NCBI GenBank assembly: GCA_903813345.2
Contig: CAIIXF020000006.1
Span: 20,469,936 to 20,533,935 of the forward strand
Source: Owenia fusiformis
Taxonomy: Eukaryota; Annelida; Polychaeta; Sabellida; Oweniidae
Direction of reading: 5' to 3'
Length of the DNA stretch: 64,000 nt
Of the stretch, positions 23,995-35,432 are shown in pieces. The stretch's first letter is position 1, and every line of letters begins with the position of its first letter. The notes beneath the pieces were generated by a model, which ran no database searches, was not told the origin of the DNA, and worked only from the letters and a program-made list of their open reading frames with translations. Position numbers and translations under genes: made by a program.

Positions 23995-25914
23995 GCATGT
24001 ATTACAGTAGATCTTTTTAAAGCACTGAAGTGAACAGGACAGAATTATAAAACGCCATCCCTTTATAGTTGGTAGAAAGACATCGAAGTCCCTATTATGA
24101 CATCAAAGTCCCTATTATAACATAAAAGTCCCTATTTATTTTTGACATAAATATCTCCCATCTGTGATGAAAGTCCCACTTGTTTGCAAAATGCCAATAA
24201 ATGCCATTAATATCGCCTAATGACATATTGTCAGAAAATCTATCCTAGATTTGTAAATCAATGCGGACAAATGAATATTAGAACCATTATGTTTTTAATA
24301 TACTGGTACTTAGCCTTACATATGGGGAATTGCACCAAAAACATTATAGTACTTTACTTTCAATATTGATCAAAGTAGTATTAAGAATCAAATGATGTTC
24401 TACTACCAGTTTCATTAGATGATTGATAGTGATTGGATTAAACATCATCAAATTATGACAGCATTATTAGATTGCTCTTTTGGCATATTTTTTATGAGTG
24501 TTATAGATGCTAACCTTTCTGAAATGGCATCAATGAAGTTCATAATCTGTGAAATCTTGGAATATTTTAGTAAATCAAATTTAGTAGACTAGAATACCCT
24601 GGGCTCTTTGGTTGATACACTTTCCTCTGACTACAACTGATCTTTTTGCAATATGGCACATTAAATATCTGAGCAACTGAGGGAGGTGTATCAATTTTTT
24701 AAAGAGTGAGAGGCAAACTAGATGGCTCTGGGAAAGGATAAAGTTAGAGTGACCTACATGGTTAAACCGATCATCAATTGTACTTTAGTTCTTTCAGACA
24801 CAATTTTTCTAAATTATATCATGACCCTGTAACCGCCATTTGTACTGTGTGTTGTACAATGCTGTGGGAAATCATTACGAGGTTGATCTGAACTCCCAAT
24901 ATTCTTGTGTCAGAGTTTGATACAATAATTTTACATAAAGATAAATGTTCACAACTATTCTTGTGATGTAAAACATCCAGGAATATCTCCCTCAGTTGAA
25001 TACTAAAAACACCCACATGTATATCAGTAGAACACCTGAAGATATCTTCCTCAGTTAAATATCTAAAAACACTTATAAGTAAAACACCTAAAAACACCCT
25101 CGAAATCAAAGTTTTGACTGTATAATGTTGGAGAAGAAATATTTCTTATGAAAACCACATCGGTTAGGATATATATAATCATGTGCTACTCAGGATTACC
25201 CTTTTTAAGTTGGCTCCATCCTATACTCTTCTTATAGGCAACAAACATTTGAATTCACTTTGAGTTTCACTTTCCTTTGAGTCAGTCAGAGCTGAAATAA
25301 ATCAAACTATACGGAAATTTTGTAACATTTGTTAATTCTTCAAGTTTTTGAGAAACCGTGGATACCAGAGAAGGACATTCTCCGCATAAGTGAAATTAGT
25401 TTCCGATTTGTCAGTTCAAAATGTGTTATTTAAGCAAACCTGGTTATAAATGTCAAACTTGACAGACCTTGAAAAAAAGTAACAATATCCATGGAAACAA
25501 GGTTCCCTTTGATGTAACACAAAATGTACTTTTGTGTATTTATAAATATCTTTTGATCAAAGAATGTGCATACATGTAGTTTTTAACTAAACCTAATCGT
25601 CTAAAGCAGTTTAGGATGAATCATGGCAGATGACCCGATCTTCATTATTGCGCTTTAACTCATTTTAAAAAGTTACTTTTAAGTTACTTTTGAAAGTCAT
25701 ATGATCTTTAACTTCTTGTGCATTTGTCATTTTGAACTGTCAAACAAATTATATTTGTTTTGAAATATGCTCTGTTTGAAAATTGATACATTCTCAATGT
25801 CATTTATAAATATTTATATTTTACCAGAAGGTATTTGATCAGTTCTTACTTATATATTGGAAGACTTTTAGGATCCATTTTTGTAATATAATGATTTAGG
25901 GAGAGGACTGGATT

Positions 25915-26186
25915 TGCACCCAGTTGAGCAGGTACAACACCCATTTGAGAAGGTGCAACACCCAGTTGAGAAGGTGCAGCACCCAGTGGAGAAGGTGCAG
26001 CACCCAGTGGAGAAGGTGCAGCACCTAGTGGAGAAGGTGCAGCACCCAGTAGAGAAGGTGCAGCACCCAGTTGAGAAGGTGCAGCACCCAGTAGAGAAGG
26101 TGCAGCACCCAGTTGAGAAGGTGCACTACCCAGTTGAGAAGGTGCAGCACCCAGTTGAGAAGGTGTATCATCCAATTGAGAAAGAG
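25915..26186. repeat. 21-bp tandem repeat, about 13 units, open on both strands
   Basis: The unit is GTGCAGCACCCAGTTGAGAAG with T/G/A changes at a few positions. Because 21 is a multiple of three, both strands read through: HPVEKVQ on + and PSQLGAA on -. Neither frame has flanking exons, a signal peptide or a known domain, so I treat it as a minisatellite. Confidence 0.85.
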
Positions 26187-26504
26187 GAACTGCACCTATT
26201 TTAGAATGTGAAATCATACTAACCCCAGTTAGGATTATCTATTTAATCAAGTTTGAGGTTTTAGAAAAATACATGTAATAAAATAAGTACATTCACTTTG
26301 ACATTTTTTAAACAGAATTTTAAAACTTTTATTTTTTTAATTCTAGAGAAAAGATACACTACCTTTTTAGATTGATTACTTATACCTTCATTCATTCATG
26401 CACTGTTATACTATATTGTGCTTTTCAATATTTTTCTAATTTGATTTACCTTTAAAAGAGAGCTTCATCTACATCCGTTAAATATGCATTTTTAGAAAAA
26501 TTCC

Positions 26505-26642
26505 ACAGGAGGTTCACTTTGACAAATTTGGTCCAAAATCACATGAAAGATGCTAAGAATCATGAAAACTGCATGATTCTGAGAGTTTGGCCAGGGTGGG
26601 GGGGTTGCCTGAACCCCTCAAATCCCCCTGGCTACAGGCCCG
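26505..26642 (-). mobile_element. Inverted, truncated copy of the CAGGCCCGTAGCCAGG MITE
   Basis: It ends CCCCCTGGCTACAGGCCCG, the reverse complement of the left end at 7411. Inside, GGTTCACTTTGACAAATTTGG is like the antisense of the 7540 region. The left boundary is uncertain. Confidence 0.6.
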
Positions 26643-28389
26643 ATAAGTGATATATATTCGTTGGATCTAAACCTTACCTATTAAATTTAGATTAGGCCAA
26701 TCAAAATTGTCAACCCTAGTCAGAGGATAGCAATTATTACTACCAGACTCTTAGGTTCAGAGTATGGTTCTTTTGGTGCACTAAATAACCTAGAAAAATG
26801 AGTGTACATAAAACAAACAATCAGTTCTTGAATAACGAGGAACAAAAGAAGAAATGGATTTGCACCCAATACTCAGCTGCATTTACTATACTTTGAAATA
26901 TGAAAAAACATTTTGTAGCAGTGAAATATTAATAAATTTACTTGATGCTGTGAAGTAATTGTAAATATGTTTGAGCATTCTAATTGGAAATGTTGTATAC
27001 TCATATATGTATAATGTACATGTTATATGTCTGTGCCATTGAATGTTTAATAAGTAAAATGAAACGGAATGAAAATGACATTATGAAGAAAATAGCAGTT
27101 GTGCAGTTCTAATATCAAAAGTAGTATAGCTACAAGCCTTTGTGAGCCCCTCCCCATTCCCCCACTGCACTCCTCCCTACAAGATGTGTTAGTCAAGTAG
27201 ATAAGGGGAGTCAACATTCTTGAAGCAAGACGATGCCAATAGAACGTGGTACGGTAACATATTGTAATATCCTCTGATTTTGTAACTGGCATTTTGGCAT
27301 TGTATCAGAATTTGAGGTCTGAAATAATTGTTACAATTTGTAACCATTTGCAAGAATTTTTATTTTAGTCATGTTCAGATTGACTTGAAATTTAAACTTT
27401 GAAGACAAATATTTCAACAACATCTGTTACCATGGCAACAGATTAGTGGATTTAAAGATATGTAGTTTTGTAATTTTGCTTTAGTATTTGCCCATTCACT
27501 ATTTGTTTCACCCTTATTATCAGTGCCATATGATTTAACATCACACAAAAATGCAATTAAGATAGTACTATGCCCCGAGTTTTCTGACACTTGTACCATG
27601 AGTCATGTATTTATATCAATTGTGTATAAAAGAGTTATAAATATCTCTAAATCACTTGCAGAAAGTAATATATGTTTCCTATGGCATAATAAAGCTTCAA
27701 GAAACTGGCATATTATCAGGGGAAAGCTAAAGAAATTAGTATTTTGGCGCCTACCTTAAATATTGACAAAATCTAATTGCATGTATGTATGCATCACATT
27801 ACACTTTGTCCGCAATGTGGTCTTTTTAGGCCATGTATTGGAGAAGAGTCATGTATTTTACAGTCAATACTGGTTCAGTATTGAAGGGATTTAACAGGTA
27901 GATGGTGTTTAGAAATTCCTGATAGTCTGGGATTATACTGAATTTCAGGTAGTCTGATGTTATTATGATAATTGAATTACATGTTGTCAGGCCCCAATGT
28001 AGCATGACATTGATAGTCTCATGGCATAACTAATATAATTAGTCTGATGTCAGTTATGGACTTCATTTTGTATTTTTCCATTTTGCTTATGACTGTATAT
28101 TTGTATATAAAACACATGTAAATAACTGTATAGTGACCCATGTGTCGGAGAGACTGACATATATAAGAGTCAATAAAAGAATATATATTCAGAGAATGAT
28201 GTCATGTCTGAGATCAGGTCAGGTCAGGTCAAGTCAGAAAAATCCCCAAATCCTATGTTCTGGAATACCATTTTAAAAGTAGTATGATGAATTAGTCTCA
28301 TGTCATAACTTCAATTAGTCTGATGTCAGTCATGAATTTCAAAGAAGAATTTTAGATCTGATATTGAGCTTTGATTTTTATACTTTCAG
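26643..28389. other. Non-coding stretch with small internal duplications
   Basis: At 27228 the phrase TTCTTGAAGCAAGAC resembles the arm of the 21662 element. A phrase with TAGTCTCATGNCATAACT and TTAGTCTGATGTCAGT occurs at 28014-28055 and again at 28293-28330. A short AGGTC run lies at 28216-28235. Confidence 0.45.
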
Positions 28390-28585
28390 CTTTCCAATGG
28401 TACCTGTATAAAAATTTATATGATAACTGCAAGTGTGCGGATTGTATATATTTAGCCTGTGCTCTATTGACAGCTGGTTTACAAGGATTAAATTGTTCTC
28501 TGTTCTTCAACTTCAATATTGAAACATATTCCAAACACATTGCTTTGTATTACAGTATGTTGCAGATTAGTGAGAATGTGTGCAG
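28390..28585 (+). CDS. Candidate internal exon, cysteine-rich, family not recognised
   Basis: TATACTTTCAG precedes and GTGAGC follows a 196-base segment open in only one frame (start phase 1, end phase 2). The frame encodes about 64 residues with seven cysteines, including YDNCKCADCIYLACALL and LNCSLFF. It is phase-compatible with the signal-peptide exon at 1612. The cysteine spacing is faintly like a VWD-associated C8 domain, but I cannot support that. A chance open frame with good splice sites remains possible. Confidence 0.3.
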
Positions 28586-29218
28586 GTGAGCGGAATGTTT
28601 TTTCTGCTGTAGGTCTTTATCTTTTTACGTGATGAACACCTGACAAGCAGTCACAACAGTACCCTGAGAATATATTAGCTAATCACACTGCACTCTTACT
28701 TTGATGATAATTTTGATGTGTTATGCTCAGAGGATCTTACTAATCTCAAATCATGTAGCCCTCTTGGCATTTTTGGGCAGAAATATAGTGTAGTGATAAT
28801 TAGTGCAGTATAATTAGTCATCACTTAATAGAGGTTTTTACTAAGATAACTTTAAACATTGACCCTAAATGTGGAGATTTTGCAAAGAGGGATATATACC
28901 CTTTTCAATACTTTGATTTTATATCTTTAAAAGCAAGCTTCATCTGGTTAAAAAATAGTTCCTGAAGTTCATAGAATAGTGACAGGCTCATTTTATATCC
29001 ATTGAAAGATTTTGAATTGAAAGAGTCTGAATTCAAATTGCATGCTTCAGTGTTGCTTTCTGATTTCAAACGTGCTTGGTGTTTTTTATGTCAGAACATA
29101 AGGATATGTTTAGTCAATGTTAACATAACAGTTAGGATGGATAATCTAGCTCTTTCATAATTGCTTGTTCAATTGTTAGGGAGATATGGTTTCTCCATGG
29201 ATTGTAAACATTGTTCTT

Positions 29219-30290
29219 TTTGGCTCACGCAGTGAGCCTATGGGATCGACCAGGCGTCTGTCCGTCCGTTGGTCCGTCAACATTGGCCGCACAAATTAAA
29301 ACTGCTATTCGGATTGAGTCATATCCACATTCATTTTATGCATATCCATAATGCCTATTTGACCTATCATCGACATTTCCCAAGTTCGCCCGGTTTCCGA
29401 GAAATTGCGGATTTTGACGTCAAAAAATAAATACTAGACACTTTGTTGAAGTAGAACTTTCAAATAACTTTTAGTAGTTGCTGTATATGCAACTTATGTC
29501 CTCTGAAGATTTCAAAGCTCTTGGAATCACAGTTTTTGGTTTTTTTAATCTATAAAATTTGACAAAAAGTCATTTTCAGGAAACTTTCTCATATATAAAG
29601 TCAATGGCAGGTTTTGTGATTGACAAGTTTCTCAAAGTTTGCCTTATACTTGATCATTTCTTGCAATGAATTACATCATTACTAGACTTAAGCATTCCCT
29701 ACATATTGCTCAATATATGTCAGCATCAAATTTTTACAGTTTTTGAGATATTTGACGTAAAAAAAAACAGTAAAAATAAGCTATTTTTCAACTTGCTTCA
29801 ATTTGACCAAATTTTTTTTGAAAATCATCTACAAGTTGCCAGGAGTTCAAATCTGACATTAGTTTTAGGATTTGACCTTTACCTGACCTTCAGTGACCTT
29901 CGAAAGGTCAAAAAAGTTGATTTTCAAATTGATTTTTGGATGTACATTTTGGTCAGCTTAATCACAAAAGACCTTACTGAGCTCTGAATAAGTAAAATTT
30001 TCAAGGTCAAAGGTCATCAAACTAGGTCACACAACTGTGCTATCTAAGTTTCTCAAAGTTCGAGACTACAAATCCAAATCAACATTCTTGTTTAAAAGTC
30101 AGGATGTACATTCCTCTGAAGGTTCCAAACTGTGTGAGCACAGGACCGTGGGTCCTATTTTTGAATGCTTATTTCCATGTTGTCTGGTAGCATCGGTTTC
30201 ATATTGTCTGCAATTTTTTCAAAAAATATACTGTGTAGCGTTTGCCTCTAGGAAAGTACCCAAAAGAACTAGAGGGGCTTTTGAATAACC
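29219..30290. repeat. Probable dispersed repeat with GTCCGTCCG block
   Basis: It opens with the short palindrome GGCTCACGCAGTGAGCC, then GGGATCGACCAGGCG, TCTGTCCGTCCG and a long T-rich body with AAAGGTCA and TTGACCTT phrases. It ends near AGAACTAGAGGGGCTTTTG. This layout is like high-copy elements in marine invertebrate genomes. Boundaries are approximate and I found no duplicated flanks. Confidence 0.4.
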
Positions 30291-30295
30291 AAACT

Positions 30296-32171
30296 CAGCA
30301 AAAGGTTTGACTCCCACTTTCCATAATTCCAAATAGTATATATTATGTGGTATAAGTTATTCATTGCTTAGCAATTTTCTGAGATGAAATATTCTATTCT
30401 AATCTTTTTGTTTTTATCATATCTATAATTTATAGATGATTATTGATTTGTTTAATTGTGCTAAAACGATTTTTGTCAATGTTACAAGTAGGTCATTTTG
30501 ACCTGTATATATTTATCAAAAATGTTTTTCAAAATGATAACCAACTAAATTTTGAGTATTACAAAACTTTAATACTGTTTCTGAAAACAATACAAAATGA
30601 AAATCATCCACAGCCAAACTAAAAATAACTTTTACTCTTCAACACAGTTTAATATTTGATTGACAGTTCTATTTTTGGAAGTGAAATTGATGGCTTGTGT
30701 TAAAATTTCAAGGTCAAGCTGATCTGGTCACTCTCTAAGACAATTAAAAAAAATATTTTTTAGAGAAATTGATCAATTCTAACTTCATATTTCTCAGCCA
30801 AAACATATATATATATAAATTGACCTTCCAAACCATTCTAGTTTATCTGATATCTGTTTAAATAAGAGGTTTCAATCATGATTATTTTTGTATGAAAAAT
30901 GTTTTTGCAGTGTTTTGTAATACTGTTTTGTCAAAGAATTTCCCAGTCTTCACAAGTTCAGGGTTTCATTTGAATTTTTTGTGTGATGAAATAATGTTAA
31001 GTTCAAAATGATGACTGATTTGTAAAGTATTTTTGTTTGGTGGGATTTGGTACTCCATGGAGTTGCTGTTTTTCCGGTTGAATTTTGGGATATCAAACTT
31101 TTAGTAATATGGCATTAGAGATCCATTGAAGATGTATTATCGATACAGATGTTCAGTATTACGAACTGGTACAGACCATATCAAGTTCATTAGGCTATGG
31201 CATGAATATTTGAATTTTATTTCAACTGGTCATCTTCATGCACTTTACATGTACCATGGTATATATATGTAAGTAAATGACTAGATAACATGGAACGATC
31301 GTGCATATTCTATCTTTGCAAAATAGCACACGAGTCTTCATAATCAAGTTGGTCTCCTAAACATCTTTCAATTTTTGATGTTTTTATTCAGTATGAATAA
31401 ACACTGAGTTATTATGAATCTGTCTGTATATAATACTGTACTGATATACCCATTAATCAGTATTGCAACCCTATGATAGCATACTTTTGTTAATTTGAAA
31501 TTATTACCATTCAGATGTAGCATATCGATTACTTTACATTACCTGTCACCAATGTTTTTAGTGATTTTAGATAATTGTACAGGAGTCAGTCTTTTAAGTT
31601 GCTCGTTTTCTGTTGTAATGTTCTTTAGATTTTCTCTCGTCTCTTGATGACTAAAACTGACCCGTTAACTTGATTATTTTCATGGTATGATGTTTTGTTT
31701 CCCTCTTTCATTGGTTTTGTAAAGTGTGTAGAAAGCAATTTAGAAAATTTGTAAGACTTGAAAAAATTACCTGTCACAAGCACCTTAATAAAGTCATCAC
31801 ACTTTGGCATCTTTCAAATAAAATAAACGGCAAACTGTCTAATGGATTTTAAGGTTATGTTTTTGTAGGTTATCATAGTAAACAAATTGAAAGGTTTTAT
31901 CAGGGTTTGTAAATATAATAGTTCTTTCAGTGATATATAAAATGTTCACAAAAAATGAACTGTGAGTCTATTTGTTTGGTCAAAAATCTTTACCATGCTG
32001 CCTTAAATTGGCTATTTTATCCTTCGCATCTGACTTGTTTTTTAAGAATGCAAAAAATCTTGAACCCTGGATTGAGTAATTAATATCTCAATGAATATTG
32101 AATTGATTGAATTTTCACAAAAGGGAGATATACTGACTGACTGTTATCATGAAATCTTTTCAAGAATACAC
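30296..32171. other. AT-rich non-coding stretch
   Basis: I see nothing supported here beyond a short TA run near 30810. Open frames are short and without domains. Confidence 0.5.
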
Positions 32172-32210
32172 GGGATCGAGATGGATACAGCGTGTATCCA
32201 TCCCGGTCCC
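32172..32210. other. Short perfect-core hairpin
   Basis: ATGGATACA and TGTATCCAT pair perfectly around a GCG loop, and the flanks GGGATCGAG and CCCGGTCCC extend the stem with about seven of nine positions paired. It lies 270 bp left of a hAT-like element and may be a relic of a transposon tip or a structured RNA. Confidence 0.4.
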
Positions 32211-32475
32211 TGACCTTGACGATAACTCCCTATAGGTACAATATATATTTCCGCTCGTTATGTATGGAATACATGACTGCACATAAACATACTGTGAATG
32301 CTCCTCTAGAATCTGCCACAATGTCCCTTGGAAGATTCAACCTTGGGTCAGAATCCAAATCTGAATTACCAGTGATCTAAGTTCAGATACAGATGTCTAT
32401 TATAGACTATTCAAAATCAGTTATATCTGTGACTTAAAATAACCCTTTTTGTAATTATCTTGATCAGTAGAGCAA

Positions 32476-33429
32476 GTCACAATCCCGGGGGGTTCACTAT
32501 ATATAAACCTTGACGGGGATCCTCGGCGCATGTGGGGTACCTTTTTCAACGTTTGGTATGGCAATGGACCCATATTTTAGGATTTGGTATGGGAATGCCC
32601 GGAAATTTCTGACTTCTGAGGTATGGCAATGGTCGGACTTTTGCTCTTCTGGTATAAGAATGGTTGTTGTAGATACGTTACCTAACATTCGTGGTATGGC
32701 ATTTACTACATAGTACATGAAGGTAAAAAAAAACCTTTCTCAGCCAAGAGAAATCTGGCCATGTGACTTCCTAGCCTTTAATATCCATATTATACTGATG
32801 TATCAATCCATCAAATTAAATAGTAGCCAATATTTCAAAATTTGCCCAATTTGCCAAATTAAAGCAGTTCAGTAAGTCTAGTCAACTACCTAAGGTTGAA
32901 TCTCATTTTTATTATCTAGTATCATGCATTCTAAGACTAGAAATTGGGCCAAAGATAAGAGTAAGATGTTAAAAATAAAATATATTTAACTGAATCGTGA
33001 GTCGTGTTATTTTGGTCATTTATGACCCCAACTACGGTATGGCATTTGTCCTTGATTTGAGGTATGGCGATTGGTCCTGTATTTGCACATTTGTATGACA
33101 TTGATCCTATATTTCATTTACTTTGAATTAAGGTATGGCATTGGTCCCATATTTGGACATTTGGTATGGCATTGGTCCCATAATTGAACATTTGGTATGG
33201 CATTGGTCCTATATTTGGACATTTGGTATGGCATTGGTCCTATATTTGGACATTTGGTATGGCCTTGGTCCTATATTTGGACATTTGGTATGGCCTTTGG
33301 GCGTTATTTTGGTTGGTATGGGAACATATTGAAATTTGACAAATTGGTATGGGAACATATTGATATTTGAGGCTTCAGCCTAGGACCCCCGTCGAGTTTT
33401 ATATACAGTGAACCCCCCGGGGTCACAAT
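32476..33429. mobile_element. hAT-like element with 8-bp duplication and internal GGTATGG repeats
   Basis: The element is 32484-33421. Both ends are CCCGGGGGGTTCAC (perfect over 14 bp), and the inverted similarity continues through TATATAAA and GACGGGG for about 45 bp. The perfect 8-bp repeat GTCACAAT flanks it (32476-32483 and 33422-33429), as expected for hAT-type insertion. The inside has many TTTGGTATGG phrases, with a tandem block of about 31-bp units (GGTATGGCATTGGTCC plus TATATTTGGACATTT) at about 33130-33300. There is no transposase. Confidence 0.85.
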
Positions 33430-34574
33430 AGTTGTAGCTGAATATATAATCATCTAGGTACCAGTTAAACTTACTGATGTTACATGTTGCCTTTTGTTTT
33501 ATGAATTTTGAAACTTAATTTTATTAACCTTTTGAAAATATAGATGGCACATTGATAGCTTTTTAGATTCTGTAGATCTGGGTTTCCTGAATGTTTTAGT
33601 TGTGACTGAAATATTCAGCATCGGGCATGAAGAGGTTAAAGGATAATATTTAGTTAATATTTGTTAAAAAGAAAAAGGTGTTTATTAAATTGCATATAAA
33701 AGAGATAGGTGATCAAAAAAGGGACCTTCCGGCCAAACTTTACCTAGATTTTACTCTTAATATTTCAAGTAGAATGGTTAACACCTGCAGACAAAACGTT
33801 CAAATATTTAGTTATAAGTGGTGTAAACTATGAATTATATTGAAAAGATTTCATAATTTAAGTTCTGATATCATTTCATTTGCTGGTTTTTCATGGAGGG
33901 CATGCCATTCAAAATCAATATCCTGGGGCCCATAAGAAAATCAAAAAAATCTTGAGAGTATAGATTCAGTATGATCTCATTTAATGGTTTTAAATTGTAT
34001 TAGTTCAATTGGGTACACTTGATTTGAGGAAGTAGATAATTTTGAACTTGTATTCAGTTTTCTTGTTTTCAAATATTTGATCACTTTTTATCCTCTTGAA
34101 GTTTGGCAAATACAACTTCCGCTCTCTAACAACTAAGGTCTTGTAGGACCGTCACGATAGACTATATCTATAAAAGATTTGCTAAATCATTGTTTTGAGT
34201 GAAATTCAATCAGACTGGTACATAATTATGCTTTTGAACACTGGCATAATATTACTTTGATTATACTGTTATATAGTATTGCATTACAGCTCAATTGTAT
34301 TTATTTCATTTCAAAATATAGACATACATTTTACATAGTTTGAAGATCGAAGAATTGTGGTTGTAACGGTATATGTACATATATTACCAATTGAAGAACA
34401 TGTACAAATTTTGTATGTTCAGAGGCCAATGCATAATCGTATTGAAATGCAGAGGTCGTATTCTATAAAAATTGCCATGGCCATGCACAAAATGTACTAT
34501 CTTGCTATTGCAGCGGGTTTTGCAGCGGCTATGCATTATTAGAATTGACCTGATATTGCTTTTTTCCGGGACTG
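33430..34574. other. Non-coding stretch between the hAT-like element and the 41-bp array
   Basis: AT-rich, no exon or repeat that I can support. The sequence just before the array (34340-34570) has mixed CAT/TGCA words but no clear inverted ends. Confidence 0.45.
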
Positions 34575-35432
34575 TGCACAATCAAAATTGATTATATTGT
34601 TTATTCAGCATATAGTGCACAATCAAAATTGACCATGTTGTTTATTCAGCACATAGTGCACAATCAAAATTGACCATATTATTTATTCAGCACATAGTGC
34701 ACTATCAAAATTGACCATATTGTCTATTCAGCAAATTGTGCACAATCAATATTGAGCATATTATTTATTCAGCACATAATGTACAATCAAAATTAACCAT
34801 ATTGTTTATTCAGCACATAGTGCACAATCAAAATTGACCATATTATTTATTCAGCATATAGTGCACAATCAAAATTGACCGTTTTGTTTATTCAGCACAT
34901 AGTGCACAATCAAAATTGACCATATTGTTTATTCAGCATATAGAACACAATCAAAATTGACCGTTTTGTTTATTCAACATATAGTGCACAATCAAAATTG
35001 ACCATATTGTTTATTCAGCATATAGTGCACAGTCAAAATTGACCGTTTTGTTTATGTTTATTCAGCATATAGTGCACAATCGAAATTGACCATATTGTTT
35101 ATTCAGCATATAGAGCACAATCAAAATTGACCGTTCTGTTTATTCAACATATAGTGCACAATCAAAATTGACCATATTGTTTATTCAGCATATAGTGCAC
35201 AGTCAAAATTGACCGTTTTGTTTATTCAGCATATAGTGCACAATCAAAATTGACCATATTGTTTATTTTGCACATAGTGCACAATCAAAGTTAACCATAT
35301 TATTTATTCAGCACATAGTGCACAATCAAAATTGACCATATTATTTATTCAGCACATAGTGCACAATCAAAATTGACCATATTATTTATTCAGCACATAG
35401 TGCACAATCAAAATTGACCAAATTGTTTATTT
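34575..35432. repeat. 41-bp minisatellite, 20 units plus a part
   Basis: Units begin TGCACAATCAAAATTGACCA and end TTTATTCAGCACATAG. Spacing is exactly 41 bp except for a 6-bp TTTATG duplication near 35050. Two unit types recur, one with CCATATT and one with CCGTTTT, alternating for part of the array (about 34830-35240). The ATCAAAATTGA core is nearly palindromic. Non-coding. Confidence 0.92.

Noticed and set aside
29706-29987. 93-codon frame within the GTCCGTCCG repeat
   Set aside because: Part of a dispersed non-coding repeat, no transposase or reverse transcriptase motif.
34575-35432. Regular repeats that might suggest a CRISPR array
   Set aside because: Units are contiguous 41-mers without unique spacers, and the genome is eukaryotic.
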